Notes under the pieces: model-generated
What the model was told of the DNA's origin: nothing
Databases searched by the model: none
The model's input: the letters and a program-made list of their open reading frames with translations, nothing else
Shown here: in pieces, positions 19,941 through 27,767 of the stretch
Layout of the letters: every line of letters starts with the position of its first letter
Numbering within the stretch: position 1 is the stretch's first letter
Made by a program: the position numbers and the translations under genes
Assembly: GCF_002802965.1 (NCBI RefSeq)
Contig: NZ_NXGA01000001.1
Location: forward strand, 3,162,366 to 3,226,365
Direction of reading: 5' to 3'
Source: Sporolactobacillus pectinivorans
GTDB lineage: Bacteria; Bacillota; Bacilli; Bacillales; Sporolactobacillaceae
Length of the DNA stretch: 64,000 nucleotides

Positions 19941-19970
19941 TATCATGTGCAAGCACGATTCGTGACATGC
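19941..19970 (-). promoter_or_regulatory. Sigma-G promoter of the SASP gene
   Basis: On the minus strand GCATG (19970-19966) is separated by 18 bases from CATGATA (19947-19941), an excellent fit to the sigma-G pattern GNATR-N18-CATNNTA. It lies 23 bp upstream of the start codon, so expression should be restricted to the late forespore. Confidence 0.75.
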
Positions 19971-20039
19971 AAAAAAGGAGGTGGTAATTATTTCAACAAT
20001 GGGCTGTTTATTGAACAACTAAAAGATTTAAGAAAAGCA

Positions 20040-21239
20040 TTATAATAGATCACTGAACACATCTTCACTGTCTTCAGATTTGATCGTCAGTGTTTCGATA
20101 CCGTTGACCGCTTCTTCAGTCAGGGCATCCACGTCAAAAAAATGTTCAAATCGTTCTGCGTGCAGCCTGTCCGGCCTGGTTCTCGGCGCTTTGGGAAGAA
20201 AAATTGTGCAGCAGTCTTCATAAGGCCGTATGGATATCTCATAAGTGTCTATTTTTTGGGCAATCCGTGCGATATCCAGCTTATCCATTGTAATAAGCGG
20301 CCTTATAACAGGCAGATCGGTAACCTGGTTAATAGTATTCATGCTCTCCAGTGTCTGGCTGGCTACCTGCCCGAGACTTTCTCCCGTCGCCAATGCGAGG
20401 GCACCCGTTTTCTGCGCCTCTTTCTCGGCGATGCGGAACATCAGCCGCCTCATGATTGTGATTCTGTAGTCCTCTGGAACTGCGTCACGGATTGCCAGCT
20501 GGGCTTTTGTGAAAGGTACAAGATGCAGTTTGACCGTGCCGCCGAAGGACTGGATTTTTTTTGTCAGATCGATAACTTTCTGCTTTGCGCGGTCACTTGT
20601 ATATGGCGGACTCTGAAAATGAATGGCTTCAACTGTTGCACCGCGTTTCGCCAGCAGATAGCCCGCCACAGGGCTGTCGATTCCCCCGGAAAGCATCAGC
20701 AGAACCTTGCCGCTGGATCCGACAGGGAGTCCCCCAGCCCCTTCATATTCGTGGCCATAAATCCTTGTTTCGTGATACCCCACTTCAACCCGTAATGTAA
20801 TATCGGGATCATGGACATCGACGGAGATCCCTTCACAATTTTTCAGCACATACGCGCCCAGTTCCTGATTCAGTTCACTTCCGTGAATAGGGAATCGCTT
20901 GTCTTTTCTGCGTGCGGCAATTTTGAACGTACGGGCGCCATTTTCGGCTCTCATAATACGAATTGCTCCGCTGCGCATCGCGTCAAGATTGTTTTCCACT
21001 TTAATTGCAGACGAAATATTCTGGATGCCAAAAATTTGTTTCAGAACAGCAATGACCTGATCGGCATTTTCACCATTGAGCTGAATCTCAATGTCGTCAA
21101 AGTGCCTTTTGATGGCAAGTTGAGGAAAGCGTCTTAATTTTTCCACCACGTCATTTTCGAGCTTCTGAACAAAATTCATTTTGTTTTTTCCTTTAAGAGT
21201 AATCTCTCCAAATCGAATAACTAAATAATCGTAAATCAC
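20040..21239 (-). CDS. thiI: tRNA 4-thiouridine synthase ThiI
   Basis: A 399-residue enzyme that adenylates U8 of tRNA and transfers sulfur to make 4-thiouridine; it can also serve thiazole synthesis. An N-terminal ferredoxin-like/THUMP region (about 1-165) precedes the PP-loop LLMLSGGIDSPVAGYL (about 180). The C-terminal rhodanese domain of the E. coli protein is absent, as is normal in Bacillus. It starts at GTG 21239 behind GAGGTGA, 5 bp after the upstream desulfurase gene. The desulfurase and ThiI form the known NifZ-ThiI pair. Confidence 0.96.
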   Translation of the reverse strand: MIYDYLVIRFGEITLKGKNKMNFVQKLENDVVEKLRRFPQLAIKRHFDDIEIQLNGENADQVIAVLKQIFGIQNISSAIKVENNLDAMRSGAIRIMRAENGARTFKIAARRKDKRFPIHGSELNQELGAYVLKNCEGISVDVHDPDITLRVEVGYHETRIYGHEYEGAGGLPVGSSGKVLLMLSGGIDSPVAGYLLAKRGATVEAIHFQSPPYTSDRAKQKVIDLTKKIQSFGGTVKLHLVPFTKAQLAIRDAVPEDYRITIMRRLMFRIAEKEAQKTGALALATGESLGQVASQTLESMNTINQVTDLPVIRPLITMDKLDIARIAQKIDTYEISIRPYEDCCTIFLPKAPRTRPDRLHAERFEHFFDVDALTEEAVNGIETLTIKSEDSEDVFSDLL

Positions 21240-21244
21240 TTATT

Positions 21245-22387
21245 TCACCTCATGACCATTTTCAACTGCTTCACATTTTCAGCTAGAGAGGAAAGAGAAG
21301 CAGCAATTTCTTCATTCGTATTTTCAAATGCTGTACTGATCCGAATTGCCTGTCGTGCCTCTCCTTCAGGGACACCCATCGCTAGCAGCACGCCGCTCGC
21401 CCCGGTGTCTTTGGATGAACAGGCCGATTTTGTGGAAACATAGATTTCGTTTTCTTCCAGCGCATGAACCAGCACTTCGGATTTGATTCCCCCGAACGAG
21501 ACATTCACAATATGAGGTGCAGATCCGGAAAGCGGCGTGTGAATCACCGCATTTTCAATGTTTGAAAGTCCGGCACGCAATTGCTGTTGCAAATCAGATA
21601 AATGGCGGATGCCCGCTTCTTCATGCTCGGCAGTCATTCGGAGCGCTCTGACCATACCGCAGATTCCAGGCAGGTTCTCAGTCCCCGAGCGCATAGCATC
21701 CTCCTGTCCGCCTCCGGAAAAGAGCGGAGCAAGCACCGTCCCCTGACGGACATAGAGAATTCCGGTGCCTTTCGGGCCATGAAATTTATGGCCGGATATG
21801 GTACAAAGATCAATACCGCTGTTGTTTAGCTGCAGTGGCACTTTAGCGAATCCCTGAACATGATCCACGTGAAAAACCGTCGTCGGTTTTGTTTTCAAAA
21901 ATTCACCGATTTCCTTTACAGGCTGGATCGTACCGACTTCGTTGTTCACGTGCATGATTGAAACAAGGATCGTATCTTTTCGATAAGCTTTCATGAAGTC
22001 TTCAACGGAAATTCTGCATTCACGGTCAACTGGAAGATAAGTAACCTCAAAACCCATTTTTTCAAGCTGTCTAAATGCATTCAGGCTTGACGCGTGTTCG
22101 ACAGCGGTGGTAATCAAGTGACATCCACGGCCGCGATAGGCCAGTGCTGCACCCTTAATTGCCAGATTATTGCCCTCTGTACCACCTGAAGTAAAAACAA
22201 TCTCTTTTGCATCCACTTTCAGAAGCCGGGCTGCCTGCTCGCGTGACTTCGAAAGCAGTGATTCACTCTTCCCCCCCAATGCATGAATGGAGGACGGATT
22301 GGCGAAAAACTGCTCAGAAACGGTCCGATACGTATCCATCGCTTCTGTATAAGGTTTTGTTGTTGCACTGTTATCTAAATAAATCAT
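21245..22387 (-). CDS. nifZ: Cysteine desulfurase partner of ThiI (NifZ/IscS-like)
   Basis: A 380-residue class V aminotransferase-fold enzyme that supplies persulfide sulfur. The PLP lysine is in SGHKFHGPKGTGILYV (about 200), the PLP-stacking histidine region is TTAVEHASS, and the mobile cysteine loop is STKSACSSKDTGASGVL (about 325). Length and motifs are intact. It is 5 bp upstream of thiI, the same arrangement as nifZ-thiI in B. subtilis, so a role in tRNA thiolation is the natural inference. The ATG follows AAGGGAG. Confidence 0.94.
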   Translation of the reverse strand: MIYLDNSATTKPYTEAMDTYRTVSEQFFANPSSIHALGGKSESLLSKSREQAARLLKVDAKEIVFTSGGTEGNNLAIKGAALAYRGRGCHLITTAVEHASSLNAFRQLEKMGFEVTYLPVDRECRISVEDFMKAYRKDTILVSIMHVNNEVGTIQPVKEIGEFLKTKPTTVFHVDHVQGFAKVPLQLNNSGIDLCTISGHKFHGPKGTGILYVRQGTVLAPLFSGGGQEDAMRSGTENLPGICGMVRALRMTAEHEEAGIRHLSDLQQQLRAGLSNIENAVIHTPLSGSAPHIVNVSFGGIKSEVLVHALEENEIYVSTKSACSSKDTGASGVLLAMGVPEGEARQAIRISTAFENTNEEIAASLSSLAENVKQLKMVMR

Positions 22388-22497
22388 TGATCGCTGCGAC
22401 TCCCTTCAGAAAAAGCTGACTTATGCCGTCTTCTTCGGCACTAATCTTCTACGTGCTTAGTCGCATCTTACCACGACCAGTTATGAATGTCGAAAAA

Positions 22498-24198
22498 TCA
22501 AGCCTGATGTTCCTGTTCCTGATATAAGTCAATTCTTTTCATAACTTTCGGCTCTTTTCTTTCGACTGCTTTCACGGCTGCCTCTGCAGAAGCCTGGTAA
22601 TCATAATTTCGAAAAAAGTTTTCAGCAATCTTCAGTTCGCTGTCAATCTGCGGATCGTTGCTTCTATACCGATTTCCGTAACGGATCATTTCTTCGGCAA
22701 GGGATGCCGTATCAACAAGTGTCTGGCCCTGTTTGCGGACATCCGCGGTATCGGCTTCTGCATCACTGAGCGCTTTCTGCACCTCAATCATATTCAGAGG
22801 TTTTTCATCCAGTTTATCGTTGACAAATTTCAAATGCTCGCCTGCCTGGTCAAGAGCCGCGGCAAAAGCTTGCGGAACGCCCGGAATATTGCTTTGCCTG
22901 ATCATTCTTCCAGTTTCGAAAAGCGAGTGCCGAAGCTTGCGAATCATTTCTTTTGCCTCGATTTCGTCTTTTCGCAGCGTTTTAATTTTTTTATCAAATT
23001 CCGTGGTCAGCGACTCAACATTCTCAATATCCGTCCTGATTCCGTTCAGCTGTTCAAGAGCCGTGCTGAAAGCTTCCGAATGTTTTTTCAGCAGATCATC
23101 CGCTTCATAAAAACCCTTTTTCAGCTTATTATAGGTTCTGCTGATTTCGCGCTGTGCATTCAGATCCTGGTCATCAATATGGTAACTCTCCCTGACAGTC
23201 TCTGTTGCCTCCGACACAGCTTTGATACGTTCACCGACATTTTCCAGCTTCGATTCAATCTCAGGCGCTACTTCACTGACTTTTTTCCGGCTTAAGACTT
23301 CTTTTTCAAGCTGTCCGTACAGCCAGTCCAGTTGATCATGTATACCTTTCAGACCTTCCGACGCCTGGTCCAATTCCAGCCTGCCTACAGCCTCTCCCAG
23401 TACATGCAGCTGCTTTTCCGTTTCCTCCAGCTGTTCATCGATCTGAAGATGCTGAAGCGCATAACCCTGTTCCTCCATTTCGATTTTGCCCTGGCGCAGC
23501 TCCCTGAGCTGATCCGGGATCGTTTGCCTGATATCCTCGTACAAATCCGGAATCCGATCAATTTCATCCTGCACGGAGCCAATTGCTGTTTTTACATGCA
23601 ACAGGGCATCTCTTGCTTCGATATAATTCCCGTTTTCAGTTTCGTCACCATATTTTTTATAATGTTCATCAATATCTTTGACGTATCCTTCAAGAAGCGG
23701 AAGCGCTTCTCTGAATTGGCTGCGCCTGGTGATCATCAGCTTTTTGACCTGGTGGTAGGATTCCTTGATCGATGTGATATCTTCACGGTTCTTGCTTTCA
23801 CTATCCACAACAGTATTCAATTCAGCCAGTATTTCATTTATCTTCAATTCAATTTTATCCATTTTGCCGTTCAGGTCTTTGACCAGATGTTCCGCTTTTT
23901 TAAATCGATACTTGTCCGTCAGTTCTTCCGCTTCAAAAAGACCCTCCTCGACCGAAGGCAGATCGCCAGTAACAATACTGTCCCAGTCGGCGCGCCACTT
24001 CTCAAATTTTTTTTCCGTCTCCCCGGCCATTTTCAGCTGTTTGACTTTTGCCATTTCCTTAACAAAAGGGCGGTTTCCGAGTTCCGTCCTCCGGGTTTCG
24101 GCACGATCAATCTCCCCGTACGTTTTCTTTCTCATCCACGTACCATAAGCAATAATAAGAACAATAAGCAAAATAAGGCCGATCACCAAGTAAAGCAT
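22498..24198 (-). CDS. ezrA: Septation ring formation regulator EzrA
   Basis: A 566-residue division protein. One N-terminal membrane helix (LYLVIGLILLIVLIIAYG) is followed by almost continuous coiled coil, the spectrin-like architecture of EzrA, which binds FtsZ and prevents extra Z-rings while helping cell wall synthesis. The start is ATG 24198 behind GGGGGAAA; the frame runs on 52 codons upstream, but that stretch has no ribosome site and would bury the helix. It is upstream of nifZ; the braB gene found between them in B. subtilis is absent. Confidence 0.95.
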   Translation of the reverse strand: MLYLVIGLILLIVLIIAYGTWMRKKTYGEIDRAETRRTELGNRPFVKEMAKVKQLKMAGETEKKFEKWRADWDSIVTGDLPSVEEGLFEAEELTDKYRFKKAEHLVKDLNGKMDKIELKINEILAELNTVVDSESKNREDITSIKESYHQVKKLMITRRSQFREALPLLEGYVKDIDEHYKKYGDETENGNYIEARDALLHVKTAIGSVQDEIDRIPDLYEDIRQTIPDQLRELRQGKIEMEEQGYALQHLQIDEQLEETEKQLHVLGEAVGRLELDQASEGLKGIHDQLDWLYGQLEKEVLSRKKVSEVAPEIESKLENVGERIKAVSEATETVRESYHIDDQDLNAQREISRTYNKLKKGFYEADDLLKKHSEAFSTALEQLNGIRTDIENVESLTTEFDKKIKTLRKDEIEAKEMIRKLRHSLFETGRMIRQSNIPGVPQAFAAALDQAGEHLKFVNDKLDEKPLNMIEVQKALSDAEADTADVRKQGQTLVDTASLAEEMIRYGNRYRSNDPQIDSELKIAENFFRNYDYQASAEAAVKAVERKEPKVMKRIDLYQEQEHQA

Positions 24199-24420
24199 AC
24201 GGAATTTCCCCCATTCTCGTATGAAACACTGAATCCAATTATATTCTATTGTATCAAAAAAACTGTCTGTCAAGGACAAAAAAAGTGATAATCCGTCGAT
24301 TTTTACACAACTTCTATCCGAAATGAACACCTGAAGTTGTTGGCAGTTCCACAAATACCGGTGTGAATGTTATAATCAGCAGCATGACAGGCTTTGTTCA
24401 CGAACGGAGATGGCTGAACG

Positions 24421-25187
24421 GTGACGGATTTACCGACTTATTTATTTCTTCTTGCAGCGGGCTTTTCCTCTGGCTTTATTGATGCGGTGGTCGGCGGTGG
24501 AGGGCTGATTTCTACTCCTGCCCTGCTGTCAGTCGGCCTTCCTCCTCAGATCGCGCTCGGTACAAACAAACTGGCCAGCTCCACGGGATCACTGACCAGC
24601 ACCCTGGCCTTCATTCGGTCGGGAAAAATCAATTTGAAGCTGACTTTAAAATTATTTCCACTGTCATTCATCGGATCAACATTCGGTTTCTCGTCCATTT
24701 TCTTTCACCCTCTCTTCTTCGCCCGCTCATTCTCATCTTGCTTTGCGCAGTGACTGTCTATACCCTGACTAGGAAAAAGTGGGGTGCTTCGTCCAATTAT
24801 ATTGGCCTGACAAAAAAAACGGAGCTTTGGTTCCTTCCGCTCGTCTTTTCAATCGGATTTTATGACGGTTTTCTTGGTGCCGGAACGGGCTCTTTCCTTA
24901 TTTTTTCATTTTTGTTGCTTGGTTTCGACTTTATTGGCGCGGCGGGAAACGCCAAAGTACTGAACTTCGGCAGCAACATTGCGGCATTAATTACTTTCGC
25001 CATTCTTGGATACGTCAATTATAGAATTGGTGCTGTGATGGCCTTCGCATTGATTACTGGTTCGTGGTGCGGGGCAAAATTCGCCCTTAAAAAAGGGGCT
25101 TCCTATGTAAAAATGCTGTTCGTAATTATTACAATTGCCTTGATCGGGAAAAATATTGTGGATTATTTCATTCACTTGCTTAGCTGA
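24421..25187 (+). pseudogene. TSUP/TauE-SafE family permease, disrupted by one frameshift
   Basis: Two overlapping frames read as one sulfite/organosulfonate exporter family protein of about 255 residues. The first part (24421-24686) holds GFSSGFIDAVVGGGGLISTPALL, the second (from 24687) holds FLVHFLSPSLLRPLILILL and later FYDGFLGAGTGSFLIF, the second TSUP repeat. A single missing base near 24684-24687 joins them. It starts at GTG 24421 and runs convergent to refZ, overlapping by 16 bp. The rest of the gene is unspoiled, so it is a recent inactivation or a sequencing error. Confidence 0.8.
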
Positions 25188-25852
25188 TTCCGCGAACCAT
25201 CAGACTCTTTTTCCACTTGCGTGACTTGTTCCGCCCATTGGCTGATGTAGCGAAGGTAATTGATACGAAAGGAAGGCTCACTTGGGCGGAGAAAAAAAAC
25301 TTCCCGAAGGAACTGGGGCTGCAGAAAAGGCATGATTACCAAATCCCTGTACTGAAGAACAGTAAATTCAGCAGCTTGAGGATCTGTCGCCGCATCCGGA
25401 AGGATCTCTTCAAAAATCTCGATCAACAAATACTTTTCCTTCATCAGATAGCTGGACATCAGTTCCCGGACCAGCTGGTTATCCAGTGTCATTTCCCTAT
25501 GGCAAAAACGGGAAAGATAAAAATATTTTTGTTGGTACGTGATCAGCCTGTCCGCAATAAACACAAGCCGATCACCCGCTTGTTTGCCGGATACAGCTGC
25601 ATCCTGTCCCGCATCTTCCAATTCATTCAGATAACCTTCAAAGAAAGATGACATCAGATATTCGAGCAGCCCCTGTTTCCCGCCGAAGTAATACGATACA
25701 AGAGCCAGATTAACGCCGGCATCTGCAGCAATCGCCCGCACGGATGTCCCGTCATACCCGGACATATTAAATAGCTTCAGAGCAGAATGAATAACCGCTT
25801 CCCTCGACTTTTTCCCGCCGGCCGGATTTGCATGTTCTGACGGCATCTGCAC
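25172..25852 (-). CDS. refZ: TetR-family regulator RefZ (YttP)
   Basis: A 226-residue TetR-type protein. The DNA-binding domain is SREAVIHSALKLFNMSGYDGTSVRAIAADAGVNLALVSYYFGGK in its usual form (about residues 15-58), followed by an all-helical C-terminal domain whose FCHREMTLDNQLVRELMS pattern matches RefZ. In B. subtilis RefZ binds chromosomal motifs near the origin and helps shift the division site during sporulation. Position between ezrA and ytsP matches yttP. Its 3' end overlaps the convergent TSUP gene. Confidence 0.88.
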   Translation of the reverse strand: MQMPSEHANPAGGKKSREAVIHSALKLFNMSGYDGTSVRAIAADAGVNLALVSYYFGGKQGLLEYLMSSFFEGYLNELEDAGQDAAVSGKQAGDRLVFIADRLITYQQKYFYLSRFCHREMTLDNQLVRELMSSYLMKEKYLLIEIFEEILPDAATDPQAAEFTVLQYRDLVIMPFLQPQFLREVFFLRPSEPSFRINYLRYISQWAEQVTQVEKESDGSRNQLSK

Positions 25853-25883
25853 ACATCCCTTTCCCGATGAAAATATTATATCC

Positions 25884-26134
25884 TATAAGAAGGTGTTTAA
25901 AAAGTCACCGAATGATGCTGCAAATTTCTTCGTTGGCTTTGTGCTAAAGGCGTGCGCAGAAGTCAGCACATCCTGCGCCAGTTCACGTAGCGCCAATCTA
26001 CGTTCCGGTCCTCGAAACTTCGCCGCCTCGACCTTCCGACGGTCATGGATGACCTCGTGCAGGCGTTGCAACACGATGCTGCGTTTTTAGCCCGCAACCG
26101 TTCTCCTTTGCCACCTTTTTGAACAGACTCTATA
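25884..26134. repeat. MITE-like element, copy 2 (251 bp)
   Basis: The ends TATAAGAAGGTGTTTAAAAAG (25884) and CTTTTTGAACAGACTCTATA (to 26134) are imperfect inverted repeats and share the outer TATAGAGTCTGTTC(A/G)AAAAAG with copy 1. The interior is GC-rich; short open frames on both strands show no start with a ribosome site and no known protein. It lies in the 400 bp between the divergent refZ and ytsP genes, upstream of the ytsP promoter. The interior resembles a dispersed repeat I recall from other Bacillales, but no search was possible. Confidence 0.65.
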
Positions 26135-26255
26135 ATATAAAAATATTCTTTTAAAAGGGCGCTTCCCCTGCAAAAAACTTTCGACAACCCAGCTGAAACT
26201 TTCTCCGTGATCTGATAAAATGAGAGTACTTTCGTAGAAAGTTGAGGAAAAAAAG

Positions 26256-26705
26256 ATGAATTCTGTCAATAAAACAAGAATCCAGGTTCTTGAATCGTTA
26301 ATCAAAGATGAACCGAATCAGATAGCCAATCTTGCAAACAGCGCCGCCTGGCTTAATCAATGCCTTGACCGCATTAATTGGGTCGGATTCTATCTGCTCA
26401 AGAAGAATGAACTCGTCCTCGGGCCATTTCAGGGCAAACCCGCATGCGTCCGCATTCAGGTAGGAAAAGGAGTCTGCGGTACCGCAGCAAAAAGAAAAGA
26501 GATCGTGCGCGTTGCCGATGTGCATGATTTTCCCGGACATATTGCCTGTGACGAAGACTCGCGTTCGGAAATCGTTGTTCCCCTGATTGTCGGAGATAAG
26601 CTGATCGGCGTTCTCGATATTGACAGTCCTGTTACCGACCGATTTTCTGAAGATGACCAGCAGTTTCTTGAAGCTTTTGCAGAAACACTGGCTCTATATC
26701 TGTAA
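26256..26705 (+). CDS. ytsP: Free methionine-(R)-sulfoxide reductase, GAF type
   Basis: A 149-residue GAF-domain enzyme that reduces free methionine-R-sulfoxide. All three redox cysteines are in place: KPACVRI, GVCGTAA and HIACDEDS. WVGFYL near residue 42 and VPLIVGDKLIGVLDIDSP are family signatures. The ATG follows TTGAGGAAAA. Position between refZ and rpsD matches ytsP of B. subtilis. It is probably its own transcription unit, starting between the repeat and the gene. Confidence 0.94.
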   Translation: MNSVNKTRIQVLESLIKDEPNQIANLANSAAWLNQCLDRINWVGFYLLKKNELVLGPFQGKPACVRIQVGKGVCGTAAKRKEIVRVADVHDFPGHIACDEDSRSEIVVPLIVGDKLIGVLDIDSPVTDRFSEDDQQFLEAFAETLALYL

Positions 26706-26799
26706 TCTTCCGGGCCTTGCCGCGGCCTGTCAATGCTTGACAAAGTACTCCGGGAAAAGGTATAATTGCGTTCGTGTAAAATGAGGCAGAACCGGAAAG

Positions 26800-26990
26800 A
26801 ATTCGGAGTCCTTTTATTTTGTCCCTCTTATGAGATGAGGTGCACCGTGTAACCTAGGCTGCCTGGGCGAAGATGCAAGATGGCAAAATAGCTTCGGAAA
26901 AACTACCGGAGGTGTCATTTTATACCGATCAGAGAATGCTCAGTAGAAAGTTGCTGGACAGCTCTAATAAAATGACAAAGGAGGAGTCAT
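26800..26990 (+). promoter_or_regulatory. Structured rpsD leader, possible S4 autoregulatory RNA
   Basis: The 290 bp between ytsP and rpsD include a perfect 11-bp long-range pairing, TGTCATTTTAT (26913-26923) with ATAAAATGACA (26967-26977), whose right arm ends directly at the AAAGGAGG ribosome site. Other short hairpins lie upstream. B. subtilis rpsD is autoregulated by S4 binding a leader pseudoknot, so this may be the equivalent; the fold itself was not computed. Confidence 0.55.
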
Positions 26991-26994
26991 AATT

Positions 26995-27597
26995 ATGGCT
27001 CGCTATACCGGTCCAGTATGGAAAAAATCACGCCGTTTGGGCATATCGCTCAGCGGAACAGGAAAAGAACTTGAAAGGCGTCCTTACGCACCAGGTCAAC
27101 ACGGCCCGACCCAGCGTATCAAGCTGTCCGAATACGGTCTTCAGCAGCAGGAAAAGCAGAAACTGCGTTTTATGTACGGTCTGAATGAACGCCAGTTCCG
27201 CCGCACATTTGATGATGCGGCTAAATTAAAAGGCGTTCACGGTGCAAACTTCATGATTCTGCTTGAGTCCCGTCTCGACAACCTTGTTTACCGAATGGGT
27301 TTTGCACGGACGCGCCGCCAGTCACGCCAGCTTGTCAATCACGGCCATATTACTGTGAACGGCAAACGTGTCGATATTCCTTCATATCGAGTAAAGCCTG
27401 GAGAAACAATCGGCGTTCGTGAAAAGTCAAAGAATCTGCTTGTTATTAAAGATGCTCTGGAGACAAATACATTCGTTCCTGAATATCTGTCCTTTGATGA
27501 AAAAAACATGGAAGCAACTTTCAGCCGGCTTCCTGAACGTTCAGAGCTACCTGCAGAAATCACGGAAGCAATGATCGTCGAATTCTATTCAAAATAA
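26995..27597 (+). CDS. rpsD: 30S ribosomal protein S4
   Basis: A 200-residue S4 protein, which nucleates assembly of the small subunit body and often represses its own synthesis. [26 protein letters not shown], the RPYAPGQHG block, and the S4 RNA-binding domain [30 protein letters not shown] (split here by its known loops) are clear. The C-terminal cysteine zinc motif is absent, as in B. subtilis. AAAGGAGGAG precedes the ATG. It is a single gene closed by a strong terminator; tyrS, its usual convergent neighbour, is missing. Confidence 0.98.
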   Translation: MARYTGPVWKKSRRLGISLSGTGKELERRPYAPGQHGPTQRIKLSEYGLQQQEKQKLRFMYGLNERQFRRTFDDAAKLKGVHGANFMILLESRLDNLVYRMGFARTRRQSRQLVNHGHITVNGKRVDIPSYRVKPGETIGVREKSKNLLVIKDALETNTFVPEYLSFDEKNMEATFSRLPERSELPAEITEAMIVEFYSK

Positions 27598-27607
27598 ATT
27601 GACTGAA

Positions 27608-27645
27608 CCACTCCCGTCCGCAGAAAGCAGACGGGAGTTTTTTTA
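27608..27645 (+). terminator. Terminator of rpsD
   Basis: CTCCCGTC (27611-27618) pairs with GACGGGAG (27630-27637), followed by TTTTTTT. It lies 13 bp after the stop codon. Confidence 0.92.
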
Positions 27646-27767
27646 CCTTGTTTTTCCTTTTCAAGTTTTTTAATTTAAGCTAAGATATAAGAAAATTGGC
27701 GTAAAATAATGTAAACGCTTCGTCAGAACCATAATCATTTAGTACAACTAATTTAAGGAGATGTGCC

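Noticed and set aside
25883..26305. Short frames inside the 251-bp repeat
   Set aside because: They lie within a non-coding repeat and disagree with its inverted-repeat structure; no protein family recognised.
27708..27726. TGTAAACGCTTCGT before the PBP gene as a cre site
   Set aside because: Only the left half matches; the right half has three mismatches.
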